NCBI RefSeq assembly: GCF_010725485.1
Contig: NZ_AP022598.1
Coordinates: 5,270,001-5,334,000 of the forward strand
From: Mycolicibacterium parafortuitum
Lineage (GTDB): Bacteria; Actinomycetota; Actinomycetes; Mycobacteriales; Mycobacteriaceae
Reading direction: 5' to 3'
Length of the DNA: 64,000 nucleotides
Every line of letters begins with the position of its first letter. Position 1 is the first letter of the stretch. The translations under genes were made by a program, and so were the position numbers. Under the pieces are notes generated by a model. The model was not told the origin of the DNA and searched no databases. It saw nothing but the letters and a program-made list of their open reading frames with translations. Shown piece after piece: positions 1 to 8,994 of this stretch.

Positions 1-1
1 C

Positions 2-793
2 CTGGCCGACCGACTGTGCCAGAGCATGCTGCACGTCGGCCTCGATGTCATCCGGCATAACGCCCCCGTCGACCAGCTGGCCACCCTGAAGTGCCGGATC
101 GCGTTGCAGGGGCTCGCCGCCGAACCGCCCACCGACGCGGACCTGGACCGATCGGCAGCGTTCGCGGTCGCCGAGAGGGTCATCGCGAGCTGGGACGACA
201 CCGAGGACGACATCGATCTCAAGGCCGCGCATGTGCGTGCGGTGGCCCGCTCCGAGTTCGGCCGTCGGGGCTACGAGATGACGACGATCCGTGATATCGC
301 CTCGGCCGCGGGGCTGGGCACCGGCACCGTCTATCGGGTGATCGGTTCCAAGGACGAACTGCTGATGTCGATCATGCTCGAGTTCGGCCACAAGGTCGGC
401 GGCGGGTGGACCGACATCGTCCGGTCGGAGTCGAGCACCTTGGAGAAACTCGACGCGCTGAGCTGGCTCAACATCAACGCGCTCGATCATTTCCCCGACG
501 AGTTCCGCATCCAGCTGGCATGGTTGCGGCAGTCGCCGCCGGACTCGGCGAACCCCGCGTGGTCGTTCACCACCCGGATCCGTCAGATGAAAACGCTTCT
601 TTCCGAGGGGATACGCAGCGGCGAGATCCACGTCGACGGCGCCCGGTTGAACGCCGGGACCGACATGCTGACCCGGTGCATCATCGGTGAGCAGTGGATA
701 CCGGAGAACATCCTGCAGCAGATCGGCGTGCGGAGCGCGCTGATCCTGGCGCGCGACACCGTGCTCCGCGGGGTCGCCGTCCGGGGGTCCTGA
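2..793 (+). CDS. TetR-family regulator, 5'-truncated, probably tandem TetR
   Basis: The frame is open to the left edge, so the true start lies outside the window. A TetR helix-turn-helix is clear in the middle of the visible protein: residues around AAGLGTGTVYRVIGSKDEL, preceded by an ARSEFGRRGYEMTTIRDIA helix. About 70 residues precede this domain, and they look like the end of a ligand-binding helical bundle rather than an N-terminal arm. The full gene is therefore probably a duplicated TetR protein with two HTH domains. The C-terminal region should bind an unknown ligand. It converges on the DUF2469 gene with only 5 bp between stop codons. Target genes cannot be inferred from this window. 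Confidence 0.75.
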   Translation: MADRLCQSMLHVGLDVIRHNAPVDQLATLKCRIALQGLAAEPPTDADLDRSAAFAVAERVIASWDDTEDDIDLKAAHVRAVARSEFGRRGYEMTTIRDIASAAGLGTGTVYRVIGSKDELLMSIMLEFGHKVGGGWTDIVRSESSTLEKLDALSWLNINALDHFPDEFRIQLAWLRQSPPDSANPAWSFTTRIRQMKTLLSEGIRSGEIHVDGARLNAGTDMLTRCIIGEQWIPENILQQIGVRSALILARDTVLRGVAVRGS

Positions 794-798
794 CCCCG

Positions 799-1104
799 CT
801 ACTCGGGGAGCCGCAACTCGGGCTTCTCCACCTCTTCGATGTTGACGTCCTTGAACGTGATCACCCGCACCTGCTTGACGAACCGCGCCGGCCGGTACAT
901 GTCCCACACCCAGGCGTCGCCGAGACGCAGCTCGAAGTAGACCTCGCCGTCGGCGTTGCGCGGGATCATCTCCACGCTGTTGGCCAGGTAGAACCGCCGT
1001 TCGGTCTCCACCACATAGCTGAACTGACCGACGATGTCCTTGTACTCGCGGTACAGCGACAGCTCCATCTCGGTTTCATACTTTTCGAGATCTTCGGCAC
1101 TCAT
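799..1104 (-). CDS. DUF2469 family protein (Rv2901c-like)
   Basis: A 101-residue acidic protein beginning [20 protein letters not shown], nearly identical as I recall it to mycobacterial Rv2901c. The family is conserved in actinobacteria and has no established function. The ATG overlaps the rnhB stop as ATGA, so translation is probably coupled. It is the last gene of the lepB-rnhB-DUF2469 run. Charged residues dominate, with several Tyr/Phe/Trp clusters and no signal peptide or membrane segment, so it should be cytoplasmic. The identification is secure; the function is unknown. Confidence 0.9.
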   Translation of the reverse strand: MSAEDLEKYETEMELSLYREYKDIVGQFSYVVETERRFYLANSVEMIPRNADGEVYFELRLGDAWVWDMYRPARFVKQVRVITFKDVNIEEVEKPELRLPE

Positions 1105-1850
1105 CGGCTCAGCTGTCCTTCACGTAGTCCGCCGTCTCCCTGGACGTCATCGAATATTTTCCCGCACTCGAGTTCGGCATGCTCCCCGGGTTCCCCGTCG
1201 ACGACCAAACGTCGCACATTGATGAAAGAGAACCGGTGTTGGGTCGACGGACCAAGGCGGTTCAGCGCCGCGGAATGCGCCCGGGTGCTGTAACCCTTGT
1301 GGTCGGCGAAGCCGTAGCCGGGATGGTCGTCGTCCATCGCGACCATCAGCCGGTCGCGGCTCACCTTGGCCAGCACGCTGGCGGCCGCGATGCAGGCCGC
1401 CGCCGCGTCACCCCCGATCACCGGCAGCGACGGCATCGGCAGGCCGGGCACCCGGAAGCCGTCGGAGAGCACATAGCCCGGCCGCACCGACAGGCCCGCC
1501 ACCGCACGGCGCATGCCCTCGATGTTGGCGACGTGCACCCCGCGACGGTCGACCTCCTCCGACGGGATGAACACCACGTGATACGCCAGTGCATAGCGCC
1601 GGATCAGCGGGAACAGCCGCTCGCGCTCACTGGCGTTGAGCTTCTTGGAATCGTCGAGCGCGGACAGACTCTCCAATCGGTTCGGTCCGAGCACGCACGC
1701 CGCGACCACCAATGGTCCCGCGCACGCGCCGCGGCCGACCTCGTCGACACCGGCGACGGGTCCCAGACCGGCGCGGTACAGCGCCGATTCCAGGGTGCGC
1801 AGGCCCGACGATCTGCGGATGACCGTTCGCGGGGGCCAAGCAGCCGGCAA
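1101..1850 (-). CDS. rnhB: ribonuclease HII
   Basis: RNase HII cleaves the RNA strand of RNA-DNA hybrids and single ribonucleotides embedded in DNA. The family signature [21 protein letters not shown] lies near residues 34-54 and provides the first catalytic Asp and Glu. A second acidic block is LDDSKKL, and SDGF and the late DHKGYST segment also fit the family. Length is 249 residues, typical for mycobacteria. The start is a TTG with a strong AGGAGG nine bases upstream, and the resulting N-terminus ([15 protein letters not shown]) matches other mycobacterial RnhB proteins. It lies 16 bp downstream of lepB and overlaps DUF2469 by 4 bp. Confidence 0.95.
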   Translation of the reverse strand: MPAAWPPRTVIRRSSGLRTLESALYRAGLGPVAGVDEVGRGACAGPLVVAACVLGPNRLESLSALDDSKKLNASERERLFPLIRRYALAYHVVFIPSEEVDRRGVHVANIEGMRRAVAGLSVRPGYVLSDGFRVPGLPMPSLPVIGGDAAAACIAAASVLAKVSRDRLMVAMDDDHPGYGFADHKGYSTRAHSAALNRLGPSTQHRFSFINVRRLVVDGEPGEHAELECGKIFDDVQGDGGLREGQLSR

Positions 1851-1866
1851 GTGTGCGCGCCTCCTG

Positions 1867-2712
1867 TCAGCTCTGCGGGTTCACCGAGTTCACACCGCCC
1901 CAGCGACCGGGCGGCCACGCGATGAACTGGGCCTTACCGATGACATTCTCCACCGGGATCGTCCCGGCCGTCGGGTCGCCGGTGCACAGCAGACCCTTCT
2001 GCACGTCGGCGGGTTCGTTGGTGCAGTGCGTGCGGGAATCCGCCGAATGGGTGCGGTTGTCACCCATCACCCACAGCCGGCCTTCCGGCACGGTGACGGG
2101 CCCGAACTCGTTGCCGAGGCACGGATACACGGCCGGGTCGGCCATCATCGTCTCGGGATCGAGGTAGGGCTCGTTGAGCGGTTTGCCGTCGACGGTCAGC
2201 CCGGTGTCGACACGGCACTGGACCGTCTGGCCGCCGGTGGCGATGATCCGTTTGACCAGATCGTTCTCGTCGGGCGGGACGAAGCCGACGACCGAGAGCG
2301 CGTCCTGGACCCAGCGGACCGCGGCATTGTCGGACCGGATCGACTTGTAGCCGATGCTCCAGTTCGGCGGGCCCTTGAACACGACGACATCACCGGGCTG
2401 CGGCGATCCCCAGCGGTAGGACAGCTTGTCGACCATGATCCGGTCGCCGACGCAACCGTTGCATCCGTGCAGCGTCGGCTCCATCGACTCCGACGGAATC
2501 AGGTAAGGCCGCGCGATGAACGTCAGCATCACGTAGTAGATCACCAACGCGATGGTGATGAGGATCGCGGCTTCGCGAAGCGCGCCCCGCTTCTTGCCGG
2601 CCTTCTTGTCGTCCGCGCGTTCGCCGGGGTCTTCGACGGTGGGATCGGCGGATTGATCGTCCGGAAGCTGGGGTTGGCCAGGGGCCCCTGCGGGCTCAGA
2701 GGGCGACGTCAC
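1867..2712 (-). CDS. lepB: signal peptidase I
   Basis: Membrane serine protease that removes signal peptides from exported proteins. A Pro/Asp-rich cytoplasmic tail of about 45 residues is followed by one membrane helix ([20 protein letters not shown], about 48-67). The catalytic serine is in [10 protein letters not shown] (S76) and the general-base lysine in NDLVKRIIA (K154). The [11 protein letters not shown] box, typical of the family, comes later. At 281 residues it is close to M. tuberculosis LepB. The start is GTG. It is followed by rnhB and lies 60 bp downstream of rplS, so the export protease is probably co-expressed with ribosomal genes. Confidence 0.95.
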   Translation of the reverse strand: MTSPSEPAGAPGQPQLPDDQSADPTVEDPGERADDKKAGKKRGALREAAILITIALVIYYVMLTFIARPYLIPSESMEPTLHGCNGCVGDRIMVDKLSYRWGSPQPGDVVVFKGPPNWSIGYKSIRSDNAAVRWVQDALSVVGFVPPDENDLVKRIIATGGQTVQCRVDTGLTVDGKPLNEPYLDPETMMADPAVYPCLGNEFGPVTVPEGRLWVMGDNRTHSADSRTHCTNEPADVQKGLLCTGDPTAGTIPVENVIGKAQFIAWPPGRWGGVNSVNPQS

Positions 2713-2772
2713 GTGATCAGACTAGTCAGCGCGACGCCGCGCCTGTGCGACCACCAAGGGCCGGCGCCTGGG

Positions 2773-3114
2773 TCAGCGCTTCTCCTTGATCTTGGCCTTC
2801 TTGCCGCGCAGCTCGCGCAGGTAGTACAACTTCGCGCGACGCACGTCACCACGGGTGAGCACGTCGATGTGGTCGATGTTGGGCGAGTGCACGGGGAAGG
2901 TGCGCTCGACACCGACGCCGTAGCTCTCCTTGCGCACCGTGAAGGTCTCGCGGACGCCACCGCCTTGGCGACGGAGCACGACGCCCTTGAAGACCTGAAT
3001 GCGCTCCTTGGAGCCCTCGATGACCTTGACGTGGACATTGACGGTGTCGCCGGGGCCGAAAGCCGGCACATCGTCGCGCAACGATGCCTGGTCGACGAAA
3101 TCCAGCGTGTTCAT
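2773..3114 (-). CDS. rplS: 50S ribosomal protein L19
   Basis: L19 sits at the 30S-50S interface. The protein has the signature [20 protein letters not shown], the [15 protein letters not shown] block and the C-terminal [26 protein letters not shown] region. I chose the ATG giving MNTLDFVDQ (113 residues) because AAGGAAG lies eight bases upstream and the length equals that of M. tuberculosis L19. A GTG three codons earlier is less likely. It is the first gene of the minus-strand run rplS-lepB-rnhB-DUF2469. Confidence 0.97.
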   Translation of the reverse strand: MNTLDFVDQASLRDDVPAFGPGDTVNVHVKVIEGSKERIQVFKGVVLRRQGGGVRETFTVRKESYGVGVERTFPVHSPNIDHIDVLTRGDVRRAKLYYLRELRGKKAKIKEKR

Positions 3115-3466
3115 CGGTGACACTTCCTTGCTGTTCGCGGCGTCGCACCCGCGTCCTGATGACGTGGCGGAGCCGATGTGTTATTCGGGCGTCTTAGGCT
3201 TGTCGTGCGCCTGATACCGGGGCATGCCACCCCAGCCGTGCACAGACAACTGCCCAATTGTGCCAGACGGAGTGCTGATCCCCGAAATCGGCGGATCGGG
3301 CCGTGGGACTGGTGGGGTTCGTGAGCAACGCGCCGGGTATTCAGGGGCTACCCTTGTCTGACCGGGCGGCGTGCTGCGCGTGCCTGGATTCGGGGACAGG
3401 TTCCTGCACGCCACCTTCATCACGCCACGTTCTTCACGGGCCCATACGACTTGGAGGATGCCAGCG
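3115..3466. other. divergent intergenic region rplS / lppW (352 bp)
   Basis: No coding potential stands out here; the overlapping open frames look like chance frames in GC-rich DNA. It must carry the promoters of rplS (minus) and lppW (plus). On the plus strand TACCCT at 3349-3354 fits the mycobacterial -10 pattern TAnnnT, but no convincing -35 precedes it. I see no clear riboswitch or ribosomal-protein leader fold by eye. Confidence 0.4.
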
Positions 3467-4405
3467 ATGCGACGGCCGGCACGGCTGTTCACCACCAAGG
3501 CGGCGATGTCTGCTCTGGTCGCCGTCGCGGCAGGCTGCGCCGCGACGGGCAGCAGCGCTCCCCCGGTCTCCGAAGGTCCGCATAGGGCGGTGGTCGCACC
3601 ACTGGGAGCGACGGCCCCGGTTCCGGAGGTGCCGCCTGACGAGCCGCCGGCATCGTTCCTCGGCCTGTCCGATCGTGAGGCACTGGCGACCGCGCGCGCC
3701 GCTGATGCCGGAGCCGATATCACCACCGCCGTACTCGACCGCAACACCGGCGTGCTGGTTACCAACGGCAACGACCGCCCGTTCGCGATCGCGTCGGTGG
3801 TCAAGCTGTTCATCGCCGACGACCTGCTGCTGCAGGTGACCCAGGGGCGCACCACGCTGTCACCCGAGGATCGGGAGGCGCTCGACGTGATGCTGCGGGC
3901 CTCCGACGACAGCGCCGCCGAGGTGTTCTGGAACCGCGGCGGCGGCACCGACATCATCGACCGGGTGGTGCGGCGCTACGGGCTGACGTCGACCGGCAAA
4001 CCCGGCAACGGCCGGTGGTTCAACACCACCAGCACGGCCGCCGATCTGGTCCGCTACTACGACATGCTGCTCTCGGGCGCAGGCGGGTTGCCGGCCGAGC
4101 AGGTCGACATCATCGTGTCCAACCTCGCCGCGTCGACCCCCACCGCACCGGACGGCATGGCGCCGGGAGGGGTGTACCCGCAGCGGTTCGGCATCCCCGA
4201 GGGCCTCTACGCCGAACCGGTGGCGGTCAAACAGGGCTGGATGTGCTGCGTCGGCGCCGACTGGATGCACGTGTCCACCGGCGTCGTCGGCACCGATCGC
4301 CGGTACGTGGTGGTGATCGCCTCGATGCAGGCCTCCGGTGACGACGCCGCCCGCCGGACCATCACCGACGCGGTGCGGACGATGTTCCCGGACGGGGCGA
4401 TCTAG
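3467..4405 (+). CDS. lppW: lipoprotein with beta-lactamase/DD-peptidase-like fold (LppW-like)
   Basis: An exported lipoprotein of 312 residues. The N-terminus [24 protein letters not shown] is a signal peptide with the lipobox cysteine near residue 24. The rest resembles the serine beta-lactamase/penicillin-binding superfamily: SVVK in [15 protein letters not shown] looks like the active-site SxxK, SDD in [12 protein letters not shown] sits where SxN would be, and VKQGW may stand for the KTG-like third motif. Whether it is catalytic is not known to me. The start is the ATG nine bases after GGAGG; the longer open frame is not supported. It converges on trmD with a 4-bp overlap of stop codons. 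Confidence 0.85.
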   Translation: MRRPARLFTTKAAMSALVAVAAGCAATGSSAPPVSEGPHRAVVAPLGATAPVPEVPPDEPPASFLGLSDREALATARAADAGADITTAVLDRNTGVLVTNGNDRPFAIASVVKLFIADDLLLQVTQGRTTLSPEDREALDVMLRASDDSAAEVFWNRGGGTDIIDRVVRRYGLTSTGKPGNGRWFNTTSTAADLVRYYDMLLSGAGGLPAEQVDIIVSNLAASTPTAPDGMAPGGVYPQRFGIPEGLYAEPVAVKQGWMCCVGADWMHVSTGVVGTDRRYVVVIASMQASGDDAARRTITDAVRTMFPDGAI

Positions 4406-5118
4406 CCTTCCTCGGGCGAGGACCGGAGCTCATCGGGCAGCAGGTCCGGGCGGCGTTCCCGGGTGCGTTCGAGCCCCTGCTGACGCCGCCACGCGGCGAT
4501 GCGCGCGTGGTCACCGGACCGCAGCACCTCGGGGACGTCGAGCCCCCGCCAGGTCGCCGGCCGCGTATAGCTCGGGCCTTCGAGCAGGCCGCCGACGTAA
4601 GCGGAATGTGAGTCGTCCTGGTGCGACTCCGGGTTGCCCAGCACGTCGGGAAGCAACCGCGCGACGGCCTCGATCATCACCACCGCGGCCGATTCGCCGC
4701 CCGGGAGCACGTAATCTCCGATGGAGACCTCCTCCACCCGCATCCGGGTGGCCGCGTCGTCGATCACCCGCTGATCGATGCCCTCGTAGCGCCCGCACGC
4801 GAACACCAGATGCTTCTCCTGTGTCCAGCGCTGGGCAACGCTCTGGGTGAACAAACGGCCCGCGGGCGTGGGTACTACGAGAAGCGTTTCCGGCGTACAG
4901 ATCTCGTCGAGCGCGGGTCCCCACACCGGCGCCTTCATCACCATTCCCGGTCCCCCGCCGTAGGGCGCGTCGTCGACGGAGCGATGCACGTCGTGGGTCC
5001 ACCGGCGCAGGTCGTGCACGGCGAACTCGATGATCCCCGCCTCGATGGCCTTGCCCGGCAACGACTGCCGCAGCGCATCGAGGAACGCGGGGAAGATCGT
5101 CACCACGTCTATGCGCAT
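4402..5118 (-). CDS. trmD: tRNA (guanine37-N1)-methyltransferase
   Basis: Methylates G37 next to the anticodon of tRNAs reading CNN/GGG-type codons, preventing +1 frameshifting; it uses S-adenosylmethionine. Family features: [20 protein letters not shown] at the start, [15 protein letters not shown], the [11 protein letters not shown] block, and the SAM-binding trefoil-knot segment [11 protein letters not shown] near residues 130-140. Length is 238 residues. It follows rimM with a 3-bp gap, as in the conserved rpsP-KH-rimM-trmD operon. Its stop codon overlaps the end of convergent lppW. Confidence 0.97.
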   Translation of the reverse strand: MRIDVVTIFPAFLDALRQSLPGKAIEAGIIEFAVHDLRRWTHDVHRSVDDAPYGGGPGMVMKAPVWGPALDEICTPETLLVVPTPAGRLFTQSVAQRWTQEKHLVFACGRYEGIDQRVIDDAATRMRVEEVSIGDYVLPGGESAAVVMIEAVARLLPDVLGNPESHQDDSHSAYVGGLLEGPSYTRPATWRGLDVPEVLRSGDHARIAAWRRQQGLERTRERRPDLLPDELRSSPEEG

Positions 5119-5121
5119 GTG

Positions 5122-5643
5122 TCAGCCCAGCTCGAGAAGACCCTCGGGCGGGTCGATGGTCACGAGCTGGTCCTGCAGCGACACCGAGACCACGATCGCC
5201 GATACGAACGGCACCAGGACCTCGGCGTTGTCCGCGTCCCGGACGGCGAGCAATTCGCCTGCGGCGGTGTGCAACACCTCGGCGATCGTGCCGACGTCAT
5301 GCCCGGCGGTCGTGACGACCTTGAGCCCTTCGAGCTGATGGTCGTAGAACTCGTCGGGATCCTCGATCGGCGGCAGGCTGCCGGAGTCGACCAGGAAGAG
5401 AGTGCCGCGCAGCGCCTCGGCGGCATCGCGACTACCGACACCCTCCAGCCGCAGCAGCAGCCGATCACCGTGCGGGCGAACGGATTCCACGACGAAATTG
5501 CGTTCGGAGCCACCGCGCGGCGCACGCGCGCGCAGTGTTGCGCCGGGAACGAACCGTCCGCCGGGGTCGTCGGTACGAACCTCGACGGACAGTTCTCCGG
5601 TGACGCCGTGTGCTTTCGCGACTCGCCCGACGACGAGATCCAT
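5122..5643 (-). CDS. rimM: 16S rRNA processing / 30S maturation factor RimM
   Basis: RimM helps assemble the head of the 30S subunit and binds S19. The protein of 173 residues starts [27 protein letters not shown], the normal RimM N-terminal barrel, and continues with a PRC-barrel-like C-terminal half ([27 protein letters not shown]). The open frame runs further upstream, but the chosen ATG matches family N-termini. It lies between the KH-domain gene and trmD, the standard order. Confidence 0.95.
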   Translation of the reverse strand: MDLVVGRVAKAHGVTGELSVEVRTDDPGGRFVPGATLRARAPRGGSERNFVVESVRPHGDRLLLRLEGVGSRDAAEALRGTLFLVDSGSLPPIEDPDEFYDHQLEGLKVVTTAGHDVGTIAEVLHTAAGELLAVRDADNAEVLVPFVSAIVVSVSLQDQLVTIDPPEGLLELG

Positions 5644-5662
5644 CAGGCCGGCCTCGGATCCG

Positions 5663-5905
5663 CTACTGGTCGGTGTCCACCACGTCGACGCGGATCCCTC
5701 GGCCGCCGATGCCGGCGACGAGGGTGCGCAGCGCGGTCGCGGTGCGGCCACCGCGCCCGATGACCTTGCCCAGGTCGTCGGGGTGAACGTGCACCTCGAC
5801 GGTGCGGCCGCGGCGGTTGGTCACCATGTCGACGCGGACGTCGTCAGGATTGTCGACGATTCCGCGGACCAGGTGCTCCACGGCGTCGACGACGACCGAG
5901 CTCAT
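5663..5905 (-). CDS. KH-domain RNA-binding protein (KhpA-like)
   Basis: Small 80-residue protein with one KH domain; the RNA-binding GxxG loop is visible in [19 protein letters not shown] (residues 46-64). The family, Rv2908c in M. tuberculosis and KhpA in Firmicutes, binds RNA and is linked to ribosome assembly or cell-size control in other bacteria. The ATG overlaps the rpsP stop as ATGA, so the two are translationally coupled. The gene is easy to miss because the same frame is open far upstream through rpsP. Confidence 0.93.
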   Translation of the reverse strand: MSSVVVDAVEHLVRGIVDNPDDVRVDMVTNRRGRTVEVHVHPDDLGKVIGRGGRTATALRTLVAGIGGRGIRVDVVDTDQ

Positions 5906-6390
5906 TCGGCAGCGGGAGCGTCGGACTCGGCGGCGGCCTCGGCCGGAGCGTCGGAGGCCTGCTCGGCCGCAGCCTCGGCGGGGGCCTCTTCCTTCTTGGC
6001 CGGGGCCTTCTTCTTCTTGGGCGTGGTGGCCTCGGTCGAGGGGCCACCCTCGGCCTCGGCGAGCGCGGCGTTGAACAGATCCAGCTTGCTGGGCTTGGGC
6101 TCCTTGACCTTCAGGGTGCCCTCGGCACCCGGCAGGCCCTTGAACTTCTGCCAGTCGCCGGTGATCTTCAGCAGCTGCAGCACGGGTTCGGTGGGCTGGG
6201 CGCCGACGCCGAGCCAGTACTGCGCGCGCTCCGAGTCGATCTCGATGAGGCTGGGCTCTTCCTTCGGGTGGTACCGGCCGATGACCTCGATCGAGCGGCC
6301 GTCGCGGCGGGTGCGCGAATCGGCGACGGCGATGCGGTACTGCGGGTTGCGGATCTTCCCGAGGCGGGTGAGCTTGATCTTGACAGCCAT
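5902..6390 (-). CDS. rpsP: 30S ribosomal protein S16 with long C-terminal tail
   Basis: The first 85 or so residues are a standard S16 ([24 protein letters not shown], then [11 protein letters not shown] and a [12 protein letters not shown] segment). They are followed by an actinobacterial extension rich in Ala, Glu and Lys ([11 protein letters not shown], then Ala/Glu-rich to the end), giving 162 residues against about 80-90 in many bacteria. The tail is low complexity and probably disordered. The ATG is preceded by GGAGAGAACGCTCAAC, a good ribosome-binding site. It is the first gene of the rpsP-KH-rimM-trmD operon. Confidence 0.96.
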   Translation of the reverse strand: MAVKIKLTRLGKIRNPQYRIAVADSRTRRDGRSIEVIGRYHPKEEPSLIEIDSERAQYWLGVGAQPTEPVLQLLKITGDWQKFKGLPGAEGTLKVKEPKPSKLDLFNAALAEAEGGPSTEATTPKKKKAPAKKEEAPAEAAAEQASDAPAEAAAESDAPAAE

Positions 6391-6570
6391 GTTGAGCGTT
6401 CTCTCCTGTGATTGCCACGCTGCAATTCGGCGATCGCGGCGGGATGCCGGGACCCGGTTTTGCCTTACGTGTGTGACCGCGTCACGGCGCATCCGTCGAG
6501 TGATCGAGGAAGCCGTACGCGGACAGCCGCTTATTGTGCCAGAACTCGTTCTCCGGGCGGAAATCGCGGA

Positions 6571-7929
6571 TCAGATGCCGAGGACGGCTTTGGCGATCAT
6601 GAAGTAGATCAGCAAACCGGTGGCATCGACGAACGTGGAGATGAACGGGTTCGAGAACACCGCGGGATCGACGCGGATCGCCCGGGCGATCAACGGCATC
6701 GCCCCACCGACCGTGGCCGCCATCGTGCACAGGCTCACCAGGGTCAACCCGATCACGATCCCGATGGAGCGGTCGTACACCAGGCTCGTCACGACGAACG
6801 CCAGGCTGCCGAGCAGCAGACCCAGCGATAGCCCGACCCGGAGTTCGCGGAACAGCACCCTGCCCAGATCCCGGGGTCCCACGTCGCCGAGCGCCAGAGC
6901 GCGGGTGACGGTCGTCGCGGCCTGGTTGCCGGTGTTGCCACCGGTGCCGATCAGCAGCGGGACGAACAACGCCAAGGTCACCACCTCGGCCAGAGTCGCC
7001 TCGAAGACTTCGAGCACCTGCACCGTCAGCGTGGCGCCGATGGCGAGCACCAGCAGCCAGACGACGCGTGACCGGACGAGGTCGGCCACCGGCGCGGTCA
7101 GATAGGGCCGGCGGAGCGGTTCGGTGCCGCTGATGCGCGCCTGGTCCTCGGACTCGGCGGTTTCCAAGATCTGCAGTGCGTCGTCGACGGTGAGGATGCC
7201 GACCAGCCGTGTCTCGCTGTCGACGACCGGAAGCGCCAGCATCCTCAGATCGGCGCACCGCCGGGCAGCCTTCTCCGCGTCTTCGGTGGCGCGCGCCCAG
7301 TGCGGCGGGCGCATCACCTCGGCGACCGTCGTTCCCGGCTCGGCGGCAAGGAGCCGCCGCAGGCTGACCACCCCGATCAGCACGCGTCCGTCGTCGACCA
7401 CCGGCAGCGTGTAGATGGTCTCGGCGTCGCCCAAGCCCGCGGTGACCCGGGTGAGCGCCTCGGCCGTCGTCATCGCCGGACGCACCGACACGAACTCCGG
7501 ACTCATCCGACGTCCGATCGACCGCTGCGGATAGCCCAGCACCGCGGCGGTCAGCTCGCGTTCGTCAGCCGGCAGGCCACGCATCAGCCGGCCGGCCACC
7601 GTCGCGGGCAACTCGTCGAGGAGTTCGACCCGGTCGTCGGGATCCAGGTCGGCGAACAGCGCGGCGACGGCGTCGTCCTGCAGCGCGCCGACCAGGTCAC
7701 CCTGCAGGCTGGGGGCGAGGATCTCGAAGACCTCCAGCGCCTGATCCTTGGGCAGGACGCGGTAGAGCACCGCCCGGTCCTGACGGTCGAGACGTTCCAG
7801 CACGTCGACGATCTGGATCGACGACAACGGCCGCAGCAAGGCGGTCACTGCCGGCAGGTCGAGGTTGTCGAGGGCCCGCAGGATCTCCTTGAGCTGGGCT
7901 TCGGAGGGCGGGGCGGTGATATCGGCCAT
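6571..7929 (-). CDS. mgtE: magnesium transporter MgtE
   Basis: Mg2+ channel of 452 residues. Domain order: N-terminal MgtE_N superhelical domain (about 1-130, with LLDELPATVAGRLMRGLP), a CBS pair (about 135-255, e.g. IYTLPVVDDGRVLIGVVSLRRLL and RMLALPVVDSETRLVGILTVDDAL), then a membrane domain of about five helices ending in ATGLLIYFMIAKAVLGI. GTGGNTGNQAATTVTRALALG is the conserved pore-region segment. In relatives the CBS and N domains sense cytoplasmic Mg2+ and close the channel. The ATG at MADITAPPSEAQ is assumed; no good Shine-Dalgarno precedes it. The 100-bp upstream gap is too short for a full M-box riboswitch. It is divergent from the NTF2-like gene at 8032. Confidence 0.93.
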   Translation of the reverse strand: MADITAPPSEAQLKEILRALDNLDLPAVTALLRPLSSIQIVDVLERLDRQDRAVLYRVLPKDQALEVFEILAPSLQGDLVGALQDDAVAALFADLDPDDRVELLDELPATVAGRLMRGLPADERELTAAVLGYPQRSIGRRMSPEFVSVRPAMTTAEALTRVTAGLGDAETIYTLPVVDDGRVLIGVVSLRRLLAAEPGTTVAEVMRPPHWARATEDAEKAARRCADLRMLALPVVDSETRLVGILTVDDALQILETAESEDQARISGTEPLRRPYLTAPVADLVRSRVVWLLVLAIGATLTVQVLEVFEATLAEVVTLALFVPLLIGTGGNTGNQAATTVTRALALGDVGPRDLGRVLFRELRVGLSLGLLLGSLAFVVTSLVYDRSIGIVIGLTLVSLCTMAATVGGAMPLIARAIRVDPAVFSNPFISTFVDATGLLIYFMIAKAVLGI

Positions 7930-8031
7930 GTTGAGGGATACGTCTACACCATCACGGTGAACTCTTGGTGCCGACGACGCACCCCTCCGCACAGGCTTTA
8001 CAAAACCCGCCCTCAATGTCACTTTCTAGGC

Positions 8032-8523
8032 ATGGACGACGCTGCCGTGCTGCTGGAGATCGAGGCGATCAAACAGCTCAAGGCGCGCTACTGCCGCCAT
8101 CTCGACACCAAGGACTGGCAGTCGTGGCGGACGTTGTTCAGCGACGACTTCCGCAGCGACACCTCGCAGGCGGGCGGCAAGATCATCGTCGGCGCCGACG
8201 ACTTCGTCTCCTTCACCCGGCGCAGCCTGCGCGACAACGCCACGGTGCATCAGGTGCACGCGCCGGAGATCACCCTGACGTCGGCGACCACCGCGGACGG
8301 GATCTGGGCGCTCGAGGACGTCGTGCGCCTGGCGCCCGGTGTGAACCTGCGCGGCTACGGGCACTACCGCGAGACCTACCAGAAGCTCGACGGACGCTGG
8401 CTGATCACCGAGTCCACGTTGACCCGGCTGCGCGAGGACATCTTCAACGTGGCGTTCTCGCTGTATCTGTCCGACCGGATCAAACGCGCCGCGGGCCGGT
8501 TGGCCCGGCGGGCGGTGCGGTAG
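8032..8523 (+). CDS. NTF2-like / SnoaL-like protein
   Basis: Cytoplasmic 163-residue protein with the NTF2-like cone fold: an N-terminal helical part (LEIEAIKQLKARYCRHLDTKDWQSW), then FSDDFRSD and VHQVHAPEITL strand segments and a C-terminal YRETYQKLDGRWLITESTLTRLRED strand. The family includes SnoaL-type cyclases, ketosteroid-isomerase-like and dehydratase-like enzymes and non-enzymes; no specific activity can be named. It ends exactly where the convergent second NTF2-like gene ends, with no bases between them. It may have no counterpart at this spot in M. tuberculosis. Confidence 0.8.
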   Translation: MDDAAVLLEIEAIKQLKARYCRHLDTKDWQSWRTLFSDDFRSDTSQAGGKIIVGADDFVSFTRRSLRDNATVHQVHAPEITLTSATTADGIWALEDVVRLAPGVNLRGYGHYRETYQKLDGRWLITESTLTRLREDIFNVAFSLYLSDRIKRAAGRLARRAVR

Positions 8524-8949
8524 TCAGACGAGCTTGTCGAACGCCTTCTCCTCGACCCGTTTGCTCATCCGCCAGCCCGCCTCGGTGCGGACGAACTCGT
8601 CGACGTACCAGATCCCGACGAAATAGATCTGCCCGGCATCGCCGCCCATCACCATCGGGTTGAAGCAGACCGCCCGTGAGGTCGCGGTGTTCCCGTCGGC
8701 GCCGATGCGCACGTCGACGTTGCCGAGCATGTGGTAGTACGCCGGGAAGTTCGGCAGCACCTCCTTCAGCCACGCCTTGACCTCAGGGAACGGGCCGTCG
8801 ACGCCGCCGCTGACGCGGTAGTCGATGTAGGCGTCCGGCGTGAACACCGCATCGAGGTCGTCGAACCGCTTACCGTCGATCGCCGTCGAATAGTCGATCA
8901 GCAGTTGCTGGATCTCCAGCCGGTCGGAGATCTCTTCGAGGCTGAGCAT
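8524..8949 (-). CDS. NTF2-like / SnoaL-like protein (Rv2910c-like)
   Basis: A 141-residue NTF2-like protein: LSLEEISDRLEIQQLLIDYSTAIDGKRFDDLDAVFTPDAYIDY is a typical opening, with YYHMLGNVDV and WYVDEFVRTEAGWRMSKRVEEKAF as later strands. His and Asp residues in the pocket region leave enzymatic activity possible, but no substrate is evident. It corresponds by position to M. tuberculosis Rv2910c next to dacB2. It is divergent from dacB2, whose promoter lies in the 45-bp gap, and convergent with the related gene at 8032, so two members of one fold family sit tail to tail. Confidence 0.85.
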   Translation of the reverse strand: MLSLEEISDRLEIQQLLIDYSTAIDGKRFDDLDAVFTPDAYIDYRVSGGVDGPFPEVKAWLKEVLPNFPAYYHMLGNVDVRIGADGNTATSRAVCFNPMVMGGDAGQIYFVGIWYVDEFVRTEAGWRMSKRVEEKAFDKLV

Positions 8950-8957
8950 GACATCGA

Positions 8958-8986
8958 TTGAACACGATCAACCCCGCCGATAGGCT
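8958..8986 (+). promoter_or_regulatory. sigma-A-type promoter of dacB2, leaderless
   Basis: TTGAAC at 8958-8963 and TAGGCT at 8981-8986 are spaced by 17 bp and fit the mycobacterial housekeeping consensus (TTGAcN, TAnnnT). Only eight bases separate the -10 from the dacB2 ATG and no Shine-Dalgarno is present, so transcription probably starts at or within a base or two of the start codon. Confidence 0.6.
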
Positions 8987-8994
8987 CACCCGAC

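Noticed and set aside
3181..3957. Minus-strand open frame over the lppW 5' region
   Set aside because: It runs antisense to the lppW signal peptide and coding start, is Ser/Arg-rich and has no domain.
7930..8031. M-box Mg2+ riboswitch upstream of mgtE
   Set aside because: Only 100 bp separate the divergent genes, too short for a full M-box, and I could not see its helices.
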